DNA of 7,240 nt from Candidatus Scatomorpha stercoravium (GCA_018716005.1 DVKN01000242.1:1-7240), one strand, 5' to 3'; numbered from the stretch's first letter, positions 1 through 6,019 are shown. The notes: generated from the sequence alone by a model not told the origin. Numbers and translations are program-made.

Positions 1-591
1 AACCCGGCCTGCCTGCTTTTCAGCCGCACGGACGGGGACTGGGCCTATATCGGCTGCGTCGACCTCGCGAGCGCCGAGGCCGCGGCGGAGAGGAATCCGG
101 CGGCGGGGGAGTGGACGGCGGCCGCGCAGCAACTCTATACTTTGTACGCCCAGCCCGTCAAGCCGGAAAACATCACTCTTTCGGCGGAGAGCGCCGCGCC
201 CGAGGAGCACGTCGAGGCGATACTCGCCTACGCGGCGGAGCAGATGAACTCCTTCCTCGCCTACGAGGCCCCGGCGGGCGCGAGCGCGATTGAAGCGCGC
301 GTCGAGGGGATAGAGCCCATGCTCGACGGGCTGCGCGAGCTCGCCGGGCCGGACGGGTCGGTGCATGAAATTGGCGTCTATTATGCGCCGTGGAGTTTGG
401 AATATCTGCCGAATCAAGAGGAATTCGGCGGAAATGGCGTAATTATCGCCTATGCGGACTCGACCGGAAGCTTCTGCGCCGAGCTCGACCCGCTCGTGGT
501 ACAGAGCGAATACGGCGGAAGCATCTCCGCCGCGGCCTACGCCCTCATCTACGGCGAAGGCAGCGCAAGCGCCGAGCCGGACAGCGAATAA
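1..591 (+). CDS. Hypothetical protein, C-terminal part (5' end outside window)
   Basis: The reading frame is open from base 1 and ends at the TAA at 589-591, giving 196 visible residues, so the gene must start to the left of the window. I do not recognise the family. The visible protein is acidic and rich in Ala and Glu. A segment around visible residues 60-110 looks helical, and the part after about residue 115 looks more beta-like, with aromatic and glycine-rich stretches such as VYYAPWSLEYLPN and YGGSISAAAYALIYG. The C-terminal tail is short and rich in Ser, Ala and Glu. No catalytic motif or membrane segment is visible; any signal peptide would be outside the window. A TTG at 142 is in frame, but the frame is open and equally protein-like before it (WAYIGCVDLASAEAA), so an internal start is unlikely. 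Bases about 363-450 use noticeably more AT-rich codons than the rest. The gene converges on the rpoD operon. Confidence 0.7.
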   Translation, partial: NPACLLFSRTDGDWAYIGCVDLASAEAAAERNPAAGEWTAAAQQLYTLYAQPVKPENITLSAESAAPEEHVEAILAYAAEQMNSFLAYEAPAGASAIEARVEGIEPMLDGLRELAGPDGSVHEIGVYYAPWSLEYLPNQEEFGGNGVIIAYADSTGSFCAELDPLVVQSEYGGSISAAAYALIYGEGSASAEPDSE

Positions 592-631
592 GCCGGGGGC
601 TTTCAGGCTTTTTAGGCTTTTTCGCACCGGG
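592..631 (+). repeat. Left half of imperfect inverted repeat flanking the intergenic tract; T-rich
   Basis: This stretch starts immediately after the left gene's stop and reads GCCGGGGGCTTT followed by two copies of AGGCTTTTT and then CGCACCGGG. Its reverse complement is recognisable at 1011-1054, where the minus strand reads GCCGGGGGCTTTTT, then CCTTTTTAGCC, then CCCGGG. In the rightward direction the T-runs could act as a weak termination tail for the left gene. The upstream hairpin arm is poor: only a 4-bp CCGG pairing with the end of the coding region is available, so I do not call it a proper terminator. Confidence 0.45.
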
Positions 632-727
632 TACTTATTGAGGCGTGGGGGGTCACGCTGAAGCAGGGGCGGGCGAGTAGGGCACACTCCCTTCTGCAAT
701 GTACGAAGCGCTGTACGCCCCATAGCG

Positions 728-768
728 CCCCTTCGGAAGGGGAGCTGCCGCCGCAGGCGGCTGAGGGG
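728..768. repeat. Compact palindromic element with two adjacent hairpins
   Basis: A perfect 7-bp stem, CCCCTTC (728-734) with GAAGGGG (736-742) around a single G, is followed directly by a second stem, GCCGCC (747-752) with GGCGGC (756-761) and a GCA loop. The closing GAGGGG at 763-768 can pair again with the first CCCC, so the whole unit can adopt alternative folds. In my recollection similar short double-hairpin units are scattered between genes in many gut Clostridia genomes. That is general knowledge and was not checked here. Confidence 0.55.
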
Positions 769-832
769 TCGAACGTCGCCATTAGCGGCATCGCCGGCTC
801 ATCTTAATAAACAGTTGCGAATGGCAGCCCAA

Positions 833-858
833 GGGTCGTCGAGGACGCCGACCCCTAC
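833..858. repeat. Hairpin repeat copy 1 (diverged partner at 927-952)
   Basis: The stem arms are GGGTCGTC (833-840) and GCCGACCC (847-854), pairing at 7 of 8 positions, with a six-base GAGGAC loop and a CTAC tail. The 26-nt unit matches the unit at 927-952 in 20 of 26 positions, in the same orientation. Four of the six differences fall at paired stem positions 4 and 5 of the arm, and they change both sides together so pairing is kept. Confidence 0.6.
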
Positions 859-908
859 GGTTGGGTGAGTGACGGACGTTCCGGCAGCTATCCTTCCTTG
901 CCGCTGTT

Positions 909-926
909 TCTCGCCTTGCGGCGAGA
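909..926. repeat. Perfect 7-bp hairpin
   Basis: The arms TCTCGCC (909-915) and GGCGAGA (920-926) pair perfectly around a TTGC loop. It abuts the second copy of the 26-nt hairpin repeat at 927. No T-tract follows on either strand, so it does not look like an intrinsic terminator. Confidence 0.5.
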
Positions 927-952
927 GGGAGGGCGGGGACGCCCTCCCCTAC
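927..952. repeat. Hairpin repeat copy 2 (diverged partner at 833-858)
   Basis: The arms GGGAGGGC (927-934) and GCCCTCCC (941-948) form a perfect 8-bp stem with a GGGGAC loop and the same CTAC tail as copy 1. Compared with copy 1, the TC of the left arm has become AG and the GA of the right arm has become CT, so base pairing is preserved. Confidence 0.6.
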
Positions 953-1010
953 ATCGAGTAAGCAGCGGGATGCATAAATTCCGGGCGCATACCCCCGTGC
1001 CTCCATAAGG

Positions 1011-1054
1011 CCCGGGGGGCGGAAAAGGCTAAAAAGGCGCAAAAAGCCCCCGGC
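1011..1054 (-). repeat. Right half of imperfect inverted repeat flanking the intergenic tract
   Basis: Read on the minus strand, this matches the 592-631 element closely: a shared GCCGGGGGCTTT start, a shared core of C-TTTTTAG-C-TTTT with few differences, and a shared CCCGGG end. The first part doubles as the 3' arm and T-tract of the rpoD terminator. The two halves may be related copies or ends of an element. They could also both be terminator tails with similar composition. Confidence 0.45.
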
Positions 1055-1075
1055 GGAGGGTACGTTCGCCGGGGG
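1041..1075 (-). terminator. Intrinsic terminator of the rpoD operon
   Basis: Read on the minus strand downstream of the rpoD stop codon, CCCCCGGCG (from 1075-1067) pairs perfectly with CGCCGGGGG (from 1055-1047) over 9 bp with an 11-nt loop, followed by C and TTTTT (1045-1041) and further T-rich sequence to about 1023. It lies about 20 bp past the rpoD stop codon, the expected place for a Rho-independent terminator. Confidence 0.85.
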
Positions 1076-1093
1076 GTGCATAGGCTGCGCGGC

Positions 1094-2353
1094 TCAGTTG
1101 AGGAAGTCGCGCAGCTTTTTGCTGCGGCTGGGGTGGCGGAGCTTCCGGAGGGCCTTGGCCTCTATCTGGCGTATGCGCTCGCGGGTGACGTTGAACTCCT
1201 TGCCCACCTCTTCGAGGGTGCGCGTGCGGCCGTCGATTATGCCGAAGCGCAGCTCGAGGACCTTCTTCTCACGCGGGGTGAGGGTCTCGAGGACCTCCAT
1301 GAGCTGCTCCTTGAGCAGGGAGAAGCTGGCGGCCTCGCTGGGCTCGCTGGCGTCCTCGTCGGGGATGAAATCGCCGAGGTGGCTGTCCTCCTCCTCGCCT
1401 ATAGGCGTCTCGAGGCTGACGGGCTCCTGCGCTATCTTCATGATGTCGCGCACCTTGTCGACGGGCATGCCTATCTCGTCGGCTATTTCCTCGGCGCTGG
1501 GGTCGTGGCCGAGCTCCTGGAGGAGCTGGCGGGAGACGCGGATGACCTTGTTTATCGTCTCGACCATGTGGACGGGTATGCGTATCGTCCTCGCCTGGTC
1601 GGCGATGGCGCGGGTAATCGCCTGGCGTATCCACCAGGTGGCGTAGGTGGAGAACTTGTAGCCCTTGGTGTAGTCGAACTTGTCGACGGCCTTTATGAGG
1701 CCGAGGTTGCCCTCCTGGATGAGGTCGAGGAAGAGCATCCCGCGGCCCACGTAGCGCTTCGCAATCGAGACGACGAGGCGGAGGTTCGCCTCGGCCATGC
1801 GCTTCTTCGCGTCCTCGTCGCCGTCGGCCATGCGGCGGGCGAGCTCCTGCTCCTCCTCGTTGGTGAGCAGGGGGACCTTGCCTATCTCCTTGAGGTACAT
1901 GCGGACGGGGTCGTCTATGGCGAAGGTGTCGGCCAGGGCGTCGGTATCGGCGGCGAGCTCCTCGCGGGTGACCACCTCTATCTCGTTGAGCTCCTCGAGC
2001 TCGGGCAGGGCGTCGTCGTCCAGGGGCGGGAGGATGTCCTCGCCCGCGGTGTCTATGCCGAGGTCCTCGAGCTTGTCGTAGAACTTGTCGAGCTCTTCGG
2101 GCTCGAGCTTGAGGTCGTCGAGCGTGTCCATGAGCTCCTTGCTCGTGAGCTTGCCGGCCTTCTTGCCCTTTTCGATGAGGGCGTTGAGCTTGTCGGCCTT
2201 GTACTTCGCGAGCTCGGCCGGATCCTCTGGCAGCTGCACGGGCGCGGCCTTCTCCTTGGGCTCGGCCTTCTTCCGCGCGCGGGGCTTGGCGGCGCTCTTC
2301 GGCTCGCCGGCCGTCTCAGCGTCGATTATGTCTTTCTCTTTAGTCTCAGCCAT
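1094..2353 (-). CDS. rpoD: Primary sigma factor RpoD (SigA, sigma-70 group 1)
   Basis: The 419-residue product is the housekeeping sigma factor, which directs core RNA polymerase to -35/-10 promoters. Residues 1-42 form a Lys/Ala/Pro-rich charged leader, and about 45-105 resemble region 1.1, marking it as a group 1 factor. Region 1.2 starts at about 147 (DDPVRMYLKEIGKVPLLT). Region 2 covers about 184-255 and contains the core-binding segment DLIQEGNLGLIKAVDKF (210-226) and the -10 recognition helix YATWWIRQAI (237-246). Region 3 is about 263-340. Region 4 is about 350-405, with the -35 helix-turn-helix (TLEEVGKEFNVTRERIRQIEAK). The length and the short acidic linker before region 1.2 fit Bacillota SigA rather than the larger proteobacterial RpoD. 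The ATG at 2353 follows AAAGGAG (2366-2360) with a 6-nt gap and overlaps the dnaG stop by 8 bp, implying translational coupling. It is the last gene of the leftward cluster. Confidence 0.97.
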   Translation of the reverse strand: MAETKEKDIIDAETAGEPKSAAKPRARKKAEPKEKAAPVQLPEDPAELAKYKADKLNALIEKGKKAGKLTSKELMDTLDDLKLEPEELDKFYDKLEDLGIDTAGEDILPPLDDDALPELEELNEIEVVTREELAADTDALADTFAIDDPVRMYLKEIGKVPLLTNEEEQELARRMADGDEDAKKRMAEANLRLVVSIAKRYVGRGMLFLDLIQEGNLGLIKAVDKFDYTKGYKFSTYATWWIRQAITRAIADQARTIRIPVHMVETINKVIRVSRQLLQELGHDPSAEEIADEIGMPVDKVRDIMKIAQEPVSLETPIGEEEDSHLGDFIPDEDASEPSEAASFSLLKEQLMEVLETLTPREKKVLELRFGIIDGRTRTLEEVGKEFNVTRERIRQIEAKALRKLRHPSRSKKLRDFLN

Positions 2354-4094
2354 TGCCGTCTCCTTTTATCGTGTCGAATTTGTTCCTTTTCCTTTGGGCG
2401 ACGCGCATGAGGTCGCCGTCTCCGGCGGAGAGCGTCTCGTCCATGCGCGCCATGCAGTCCGCTATCGCGGCCTCGGCGGTGTCCGGCCGCGTAGGGAAGG
2501 CGTTCAGCAGCGAGGAATATATCCGCGCCTCCTCGGGGCTCAGATAGGGCGTGAGCGTCACGGCGTTTATCTCCGCGCCGGCGGCGGATGTGCGGCGCAT
2601 CGCCTCGTATATGTTCCGCAGCTCAGGAGAGCTGAAGGCCTCGGGGTCGGGGCCCTTATCGAGCAGGTCGGGCCTCACGCTGAACGCGGCCAGCAGGGCC
2701 TGCTCCGCCCGCGCGGAGGGGATGTTGCCGAAGCTCACGCCGGGCGTCGCCTTATTGACCCGCTGCTCGGGGCGGGTGTTCTCGCGCTCCTCGGCCCGGC
2801 GGGCGCGGTTCGAGCGGCGCTTCCTCGCGTCGTTCACCGCGGCGCGCACGGCGTCCGGCTGCACGGAGCACTGCTCCGCGACGCGCAGGGCGTATACCTC
2901 CCGCGAGACCGTGTCCGGCAGGGTGGAGATTATGTCCGCCGCGGCCTTGAGGTAGGCGACCTTGTCCTTGTCGGAGCCGAGGTCGAGCCCGGCCGCCGCC
3001 GTCGCGAGGCTGTATTCGACGCCGCCCGCGCTCTCCTCTATGAGCACGCGGAAGGCCTCAGCGCCCCTGGCCTTTATGAACTCGTCCGGGTCCTTCGCGC
3101 CGGGCACGGTGACGACGCGCACCTCGAGGCCCAGCCTGTCTAGGAGGGGGATGGCGCGCTTCGCGGCCTTCTGGCCCGCGCCGTCCGCGTCGTAGCAGAG
3201 GACGACCTTCTTCGTGTAGCGCGAGAGGAGCTGCGCCTGCTCGCCCGTCAGGCTCGTGCCCAGCGAGGCCACCGCGCTGTCGAAGCCCGCCTGATGCAGC
3301 GAGACGACGTCGACGTTGCCCTCGACGAGTATCATGTACCCGGCCTTCGTCTTCTTGGCGAGGTTTATGCCGAAGAGGCTCCGGCTCTTGCTGAAGACGG
3401 GCGTCTCTGGGCTGTTCAGGTACTTGGGCTCGCCGTCGCCGAGTATGCGCCCGGAGAAGGCTATGACGCTCCCGCGCTGGTCTATGACCGGGAACATGAG
3501 CCTGTTCCTAAATGTGTCGTACACGCCGCCGCGCTTGCCGCGCTTCACGAGCCCGGCCTCCGTGAGCTCGCGCTCGGAGTAGCCGAGGGCCTTCATGGCG
3601 TTCGTGAGCGCGTCCCAGCTGTCCGGCGCGAAGCCGAGGCCGAAGTTTTTGGCCGTGCGGGGGGAAATCTGCCTCCGGGCCATGTAATCCGCCGCGGCCG
3701 CCCCGGCGGGCGTCGCGAGCTGGGAGTAGAACCAGCGGGCCGCGTCGCGGTTGAGGTCGTAGAGCCGGGACTTGAGCGCCGCGCGCGGGTCGTCGCCGCG
3801 CTCCGGCAGGGGCATCCCCGCCCGCTTCGCGAGGAACTCCACCGCCTCCGGGAAGTCCAGATGCTCTATCTCCATGATGAAGTTTATGACGCTCCCGCCC
3901 TTGCCGCAGCCGAAGCAGTGGTATATGCCCCGCGAGGGACAGACCGAGAAGCTCGGCGTCTTCTCGCCGTGGAAGGGGCAGAGGCCGAAGATGTTTATGC
4001 CGGAGCGCTTCGTGAGCGCGACGTACTCGCCGACGACCTCCTCTATGGGGTTGCGCTCGGCTATCTCCCGCAGGTAATCGTCCGAAAACCGCAT
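2346..4094 (-). CDS. dnaG: DNA primase DnaG
   Basis: The 582-residue product is the replication primase, which makes the RNA primers extended by DNA polymerase III and works with the DnaB helicase at the fork. The N-terminal CHC2 zinc domain has C39, H42, C60 and C63 (CPFHGEKTPSFS, then YHCFGCGKGG). The basic part of the polymerase domain lies at about 110-240, with YDTFRNRLMFPV (192-203) and the SGRILGDGEPKYLNSPET segment (214-231). The TOPRIM domain follows at about 253-335: E258 in LVEGNVDVV, then D302 and D304 in CYDADGAGQKA, which are the metal-binding acidic residues. Residues about 421-455 are a basic, disordered-looking linker, and the last 120 residues are the helical helicase-binding region. 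The length is normal for Bacillota. The start at 4094 follows AGGAGG with a 5-nt gap; that ribosome binding site contains part of the dgt stop codon, so dgt and dnaG are probably translated together. The 3' end overlaps rpoD by 8 bp. Confidence 0.97.
   Translation of the reverse strand: MRFSDDYLREIAERNPIEEVVGEYVALTKRSGINIFGLCPFHGEKTPSFSVCPSRGIYHCFGCGKGGSVINFIMEIEHLDFPEAVEFLAKRAGMPLPERGDDPRAALKSRLYDLNRDAARWFYSQLATPAGAAAADYMARRQISPRTAKNFGLGFAPDSWDALTNAMKALGYSERELTEAGLVKRGKRGGVYDTFRNRLMFPVIDQRGSVIAFSGRILGDGEPKYLNSPETPVFSKSRSLFGINLAKKTKAGYMILVEGNVDVVSLHQAGFDSAVASLGTSLTGEQAQLLSRYTKKVVLCYDADGAGQKAAKRAIPLLDRLGLEVRVVTVPGAKDPDEFIKARGAEAFRVLIEESAGGVEYSLATAAAGLDLGSDKDKVAYLKAAADIISTLPDTVSREVYALRVAEQCSVQPDAVRAAVNDARKRRSNRARRAEERENTRPEQRVNKATPGVSFGNIPSARAEQALLAAFSVRPDLLDKGPDPEAFSSPELRNIYEAMRRTSAAGAEINAVTLTPYLSPEEARIYSSLLNAFPTRPDTAEAAIADCMARMDETLSAGDGDLMRVAQRKRNKFDTIKGDGNG
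2360..2366 (-). promoter_or_regulatory. Ribosome binding site of rpoD
   Basis: The minus strand reads AAAGGAG, then ACGGCA, then ATG. This Shine-Dalgarno sequence lies inside the dnaG coding region and fixes the rpoD start at 2353. Confidence 0.85.
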
Positions 4095-4099
4095 CCGCG

Positions 4100-4105
4100 C
4101 CTCCT
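4100..4105 (-). promoter_or_regulatory. Ribosome binding site of dnaG, overlapping the dgt stop codon
   Basis: The minus strand reads AGGAGG followed by CGCGG and the dnaG ATG. The dgt stop TAG (4106-4104) shares two bases with this consensus site, an arrangement typical of coupled translation. Confidence 0.85.
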
Positions 4106-5111
4106 ATCTCACCTGCCAGGACCGCGGGACAAAGAGCTCCAGGTACCGGTCTATGACGTACTTGTCCGTCATGCCGGAGACGTAGTCCGTGACGGCCCGC
4201 TCGAGCCCGTCCTCGTCCGCTATGCGGCGGTAGTCCTCGGGGAGAGCGTCCGGATGGCCGGTGTAGTAGCGCCAAATCCCGAGCAGGATGTCGTGCACCT
4301 TGCTCTCCTCGCCCTTGGCGACGGGGTTTTTGTAGACCTCGGAGTACATGAAGTCGGTGAATACGCCGACGGCCTCGGTCACGTCCGGGCTCATGAGTAT
4401 GACGTCCCGGCCCCGGCTCGTCTCTATGACGTCGGTGACGATGGCGTTTATGCGCCGGGAGTTGCGCTCGCCGAGGCGCTCCCGGACTATCGCGGGCTCG
4501 TCCCCGGGGGCGAGGATGCCGGCGCGCTCGGCGTCGTCCAGGTCATGGTTGATGTAGGCAATCTTGTCCGAGAGGCGCACGATGTCGGCCTCGAGGCTCC
4601 CGCGCGGCGTCCCCGTGGTGTGGTTGAGGATGCCGGTGCGCGTCTCGCGGCAGAGGTTGAGGCCGCGGCCGTCCTTCTCCAGGCGGTCAACTACGCGAAG
4701 GCTCTGCTCATAGTGCCGGAAGCCGCCGGAGTATATCTCGTTGAGCGCCCGCTCGCCGGCGTGGCCGAAGGGCGTGTGCCCCAGGTCGTGCCCGAGGGCG
4801 ATAGCCTCGGTCAGGTCCTCGTTGAGCCTGAGCGCGCGGGAGATGGTGCGGGCGATGCGCGAGACCTCCAGCGTGTGCGTGAGCCTCGTGCGATAGTGGT
4901 CGCCCTCCGGCTGGAGGAAGACCTGGGTCTTGTGCTTGAGGCGGCGGAAGGCCTTGCAGTGGGTAATCCGGTCGACGTCCCGCTGGAAGCAGGTGCGCAG
5001 CGGGCAGGGCTCCTCCGGCGTCTCGCGGTCGCCCGCGCCGGAGGCGCGCACGCCGAGGGCCGAGACCAGGCTGAGCTCGGCGTATTCTCTCTCTTCACGC
5101 GGCGTGGCCAC
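4104..5111 (-). CDS. dgt: Deoxyguanosinetriphosphate triphosphohydrolase-like protein (HD domain dNTPase)
   Basis: The 335-residue product belongs to the short bacterial dNTPase family (COG0232), which hydrolyses dNTPs to the deoxynucleoside and triphosphate and so influences the dNTP pool. The HD metal site is complete: H79 in RLTHTLEV, H108 and D109 in GHDLGH (107-112), and D182 in SDKIAYINHDLDD. The N-terminal RTCFQRDVDRITHCKAFRRLKHKTQVF region (39-65) and RTRLTHTLEVSRIARTI (74-90) are characteristic of the family. The length fits the type of about 330-350 residues rather than the enterobacterial Dgt of about 500, so strict dGTP preference should not be assumed. The start is GTG at 5111, chosen because a GAGGGGGTGA Shine-Dalgarno-like stretch lies just upstream and the N-terminus is otherwise complete. 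It sits directly upstream of dnaG, as in other Clostridia, linking nucleotide supply to replication priming. Substrate preference is unknown. Confidence 0.93.
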   Translation of the reverse strand: MATPREEREYAELSLVSALGVRASGAGDRETPEEPCPLRTCFQRDVDRITHCKAFRRLKHKTQVFLQPEGDHYRTRLTHTLEVSRIARTISRALRLNEDLTEAIALGHDLGHTPFGHAGERALNEIYSGGFRHYEQSLRVVDRLEKDGRGLNLCRETRTGILNHTTGTPRGSLEADIVRLSDKIAYINHDLDDAERAGILAPGDEPAIVRERLGERNSRRINAIVTDVIETSRGRDVILMSPDVTEAVGVFTDFMYSEVYKNPVAKGEESKVHDILLGIWRYYTGHPDALPEDYRRIADEDGLERAVTDYVSGMTDKYVIDRYLELFVPRSWQVR

Positions 5112-5183
5112 GGCGGTTCACCCCCTCAATAATCATATACGCCGCCGGCGGGCGTTTTCCCTTCCCGGAGACGAAAAAACTTT

Positions 5184-5813
5184 TTATTCCTCCACGCGTT
5201 CGACGGCGGCCGTCCTCCCGAGCTCCCTCCAGGAGGCCGCGCCATGCGTGAGCTGCGGCAGGAGGGAGGCGAGGCGCTCCGCCGCCTCGGGCTCGAGCTC
5301 GAAGGTGAAGGCCACGTCCTCGAGGCAGCTCATGGCGAGCCTCTTCGCGCCGTTGGAGAGGAGAATGTCCCGCACACGGCGCTGCATGGGATAGGCGCAG
5401 CGCGCCTCGGCCCTCACGAGCTCGACCTCGAAGCCGGTCTCGAGGCTCAGTATCGCGGCGTTCGCCGCCCGGGAATAGGCCCGCGCGAGGCCGCCCGTCC
5501 CGAGCTTCACGCCGCCGAAGTAGCGCGTCACGACGCAGACCGCGCGGCAGAGCCCGGCCGCGGCTATCATGGCGAGAATCTGCGAGCCCGCGGTGCCGCC
5601 CGGCTCGCCGTCGTCCGACCAGCGGTAAATCCCCTCGTCCATGCGGTAGGCCCAGCAGTGGTGGCTGGCGTCCGGATAGCGCCGCCGCTCCTCCTCGACA
5701 AAGGCGAGGGCCGCCTCCGGCGACGGGGCGAAGCCTGCCGCGGCTATGAAGCGCGACCTGTTGACCTCATATTCGCCCCGGGCCGCGCCCAGCGGCACAG
5801 CGCGCTTTTCCAT
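5184..5813 (-). CDS. yigZ: YigZ/IMPACT family protein (UPF0029)
   Basis: The 209-residue product is a bacterial relative of the IMPACT/Yih1 family. The conserved N-terminal domain is complete: NRSRFIAAAG (18-27), the DASHHCWAYR motif (48-57), SDDGEPGGTAGSQIL (66-80) and VVTRYFGGVKLGTGGLARAY (94-113). The C-terminal 70 residues, from about 132, fit the DUF1949-type ferredoxin-like domain. The usual length is about 200-220, so the protein is intact. Its biochemical role in bacteria is not settled; eukaryotic relatives modulate translation through Gcn1, so a link to translation or stress is only an inference. The ATG at 5813 is preceded by an AGGTGAT ribosome binding site. It is the first leftward gene, with an extended -10 promoter just upstream, and ends 72 bp before dgt. 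The gap contains A- and T-runs but no good terminator, so read-through into dgt-dnaG-rpoD is likely. Confidence 0.92.
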   Translation of the reverse strand: MEKRAVPLGAARGEYEVNRSRFIAAAGFAPSPEAALAFVEEERRRYPDASHHCWAYRMDEGIYRWSDDGEPGGTAGSQILAMIAAAGLCRAVCVVTRYFGGVKLGTGGLARAYSRAANAAILSLETGFEVELVRAEARCAYPMQRRVRDILLSNGAKRLAMSCLEDVAFTFELEPEAAERLASLLPQLTHGAASWRELGRTAAVERVEE

Positions 5814-5844
5814 AACATCACCTGCGCAGATTATTTCACACTAT

Positions 5845-5853
5845 ATTATATCA
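5845..5853 (-). promoter_or_regulatory. Extended -10 promoter for yigZ and probably the downstream cluster
   Basis: The minus strand carries TGATATAAT, a perfect TATAAT with the upstream TG of an extended -10. It lies 31 bp from the yigZ start, which gives a leader of roughly 25 nt. A TTGACG at 5863-5858 lies only 7 nt from the TATAAT, too close to be its -35 box, and no good -35 is present at 16-18 nt. The strong extended -10 could compensate. Confidence 0.65.
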
Positions 5854-5947
5854 TATCCGTCAAGCCCCGCCCGTTTCCCCCGCGATTCGCAGCCGCCCGG
5901 GCAAAAAAATAAGCAGAAACCCAAAACGCACAATAAGCGCCCGCTAT

Positions 5948-5992
5948 CGTTACCGAGCAATAAGCCTGCGACTATAACTTACGTCGGTAACG
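5948..5992. repeat. Perfect 9-bp inverted repeat with 27-nt spacer
   Basis: CGTTACCGA (5948-5956) and TCGGTAACG (5984-5992) are exact reverse complements. Inside the spacer, TAAG (5961-5964) and CTTA (5978-5981) can extend the fold as an inner stem. No T-tract follows in either direction, so it is not an intrinsic terminator. It lies between the divergent promoters and could be an operator or a structured element. Confidence 0.55.
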
Positions 5993-5996
5993 CATT

Positions 5997-6019
5997 ATCA
6001 CCGGCGATACGCCGGTGAT
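5997..6019. repeat. Perfect 10-bp palindrome with 3-nt loop
   Basis: ATCACCGGCG (5997-6006) and CGCCGGTGAT (6010-6019) pair exactly around ATA. The palindrome starts 4 bp after the 9-bp inverted repeat and its right arm runs into the direct repeat at 6016. The sequence that follows is AT-rich but without a T-run on either strand, so a terminator role is unlikely. A protein-binding site in front of the response regulator is possible. Confidence 0.6.

Larger units (their letters stand above)
592..1093. other. Non-coding repeat-like tract between convergent genes
   Basis: About 500 bp separate the stop codon of the left gene from the stop codon of rpoD. I see no credible gene here: the longest open frame, about 99 codons on the minus strand, has an Arg/Pro-rich composition, runs through the hairpins and has no family resemblance. 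The tract holds several GC-rich hairpins, listed separately at 728-768, 833-858, 909-926 and 927-952, and a T-rich/A-rich inverted pair near its ends (592-631 and 1011-1054). The rpoD terminator lies at its right end. The density of palindromes between convergent genes suggests accumulated small interspersed repeats. This is inference, because copy number in the genome cannot be seen from here. Confidence 0.6.

Noticed and set aside
782..1081. 99-codon minus-strand open frame in the 592-1093 tract
   Set aside because: It runs through hairpin repeats and the rpoD terminator, and has an Arg/Pro-rich composition without a family resemblance.
592..1093. CRISPR array or tRNA/small RNA gene in the repeat-rich tract
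   Set aside because: The repeats are few, diverged and irregularly spaced, with no uniform spacers. No cloverleaf with tRNA consensus bases could be found.
1076..2410. 444-codon open frame on the plus strand opposite rpoD
   Set aside because: It lies in exact mirror register with the rpoD codons. rpoD almost never uses CTA, TTA or TCA, so the opposite frame has no stops. The predicted protein is a low-complexity Leu/Val/Gly/Glu string with no family resemblance.
2085..3143. 352-codon plus-strand open frame across the rpoD/dnaG junction
   Set aside because: It is antisense to two certain genes and in mirror register with dnaG. The first part is a Ser/Leu/Arg-rich artefact of reverse-complemented GC-rich codons.
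3294..5132. 612-codon open frame on the plus strand opposite dnaG and dgt
   Set aside because: Same mirror-frame effect: it shares the register of both dnaG and dgt and spans their junction. The opposing genes have complete conserved catalytic motifs.
5140..5162. Hairpin ACGCC/GGCGT followed by TTTT on the plus strand between dgt and yigZ
   Set aside because: It would terminate rightward transcription, but no rightward gene precedes it. On the minus strand it is preceded by A-runs and not followed by T-runs. The stem is only 5 bp.
5858..5863. TTGACG as the -35 box of the yigZ promoter
   Set aside because: It is only 7 nt from the TATAAT, far from the usual 16-18 nt, and nothing like a -10 lies at the correct distance downstream of it.
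5244..5912. 222-codon plus-strand open frame opposite yigZ
   Set aside because: It is antisense to a clear IMPACT-family gene, with no recognisable protein features. It continues into the promoter region, where its composition changes abruptly.
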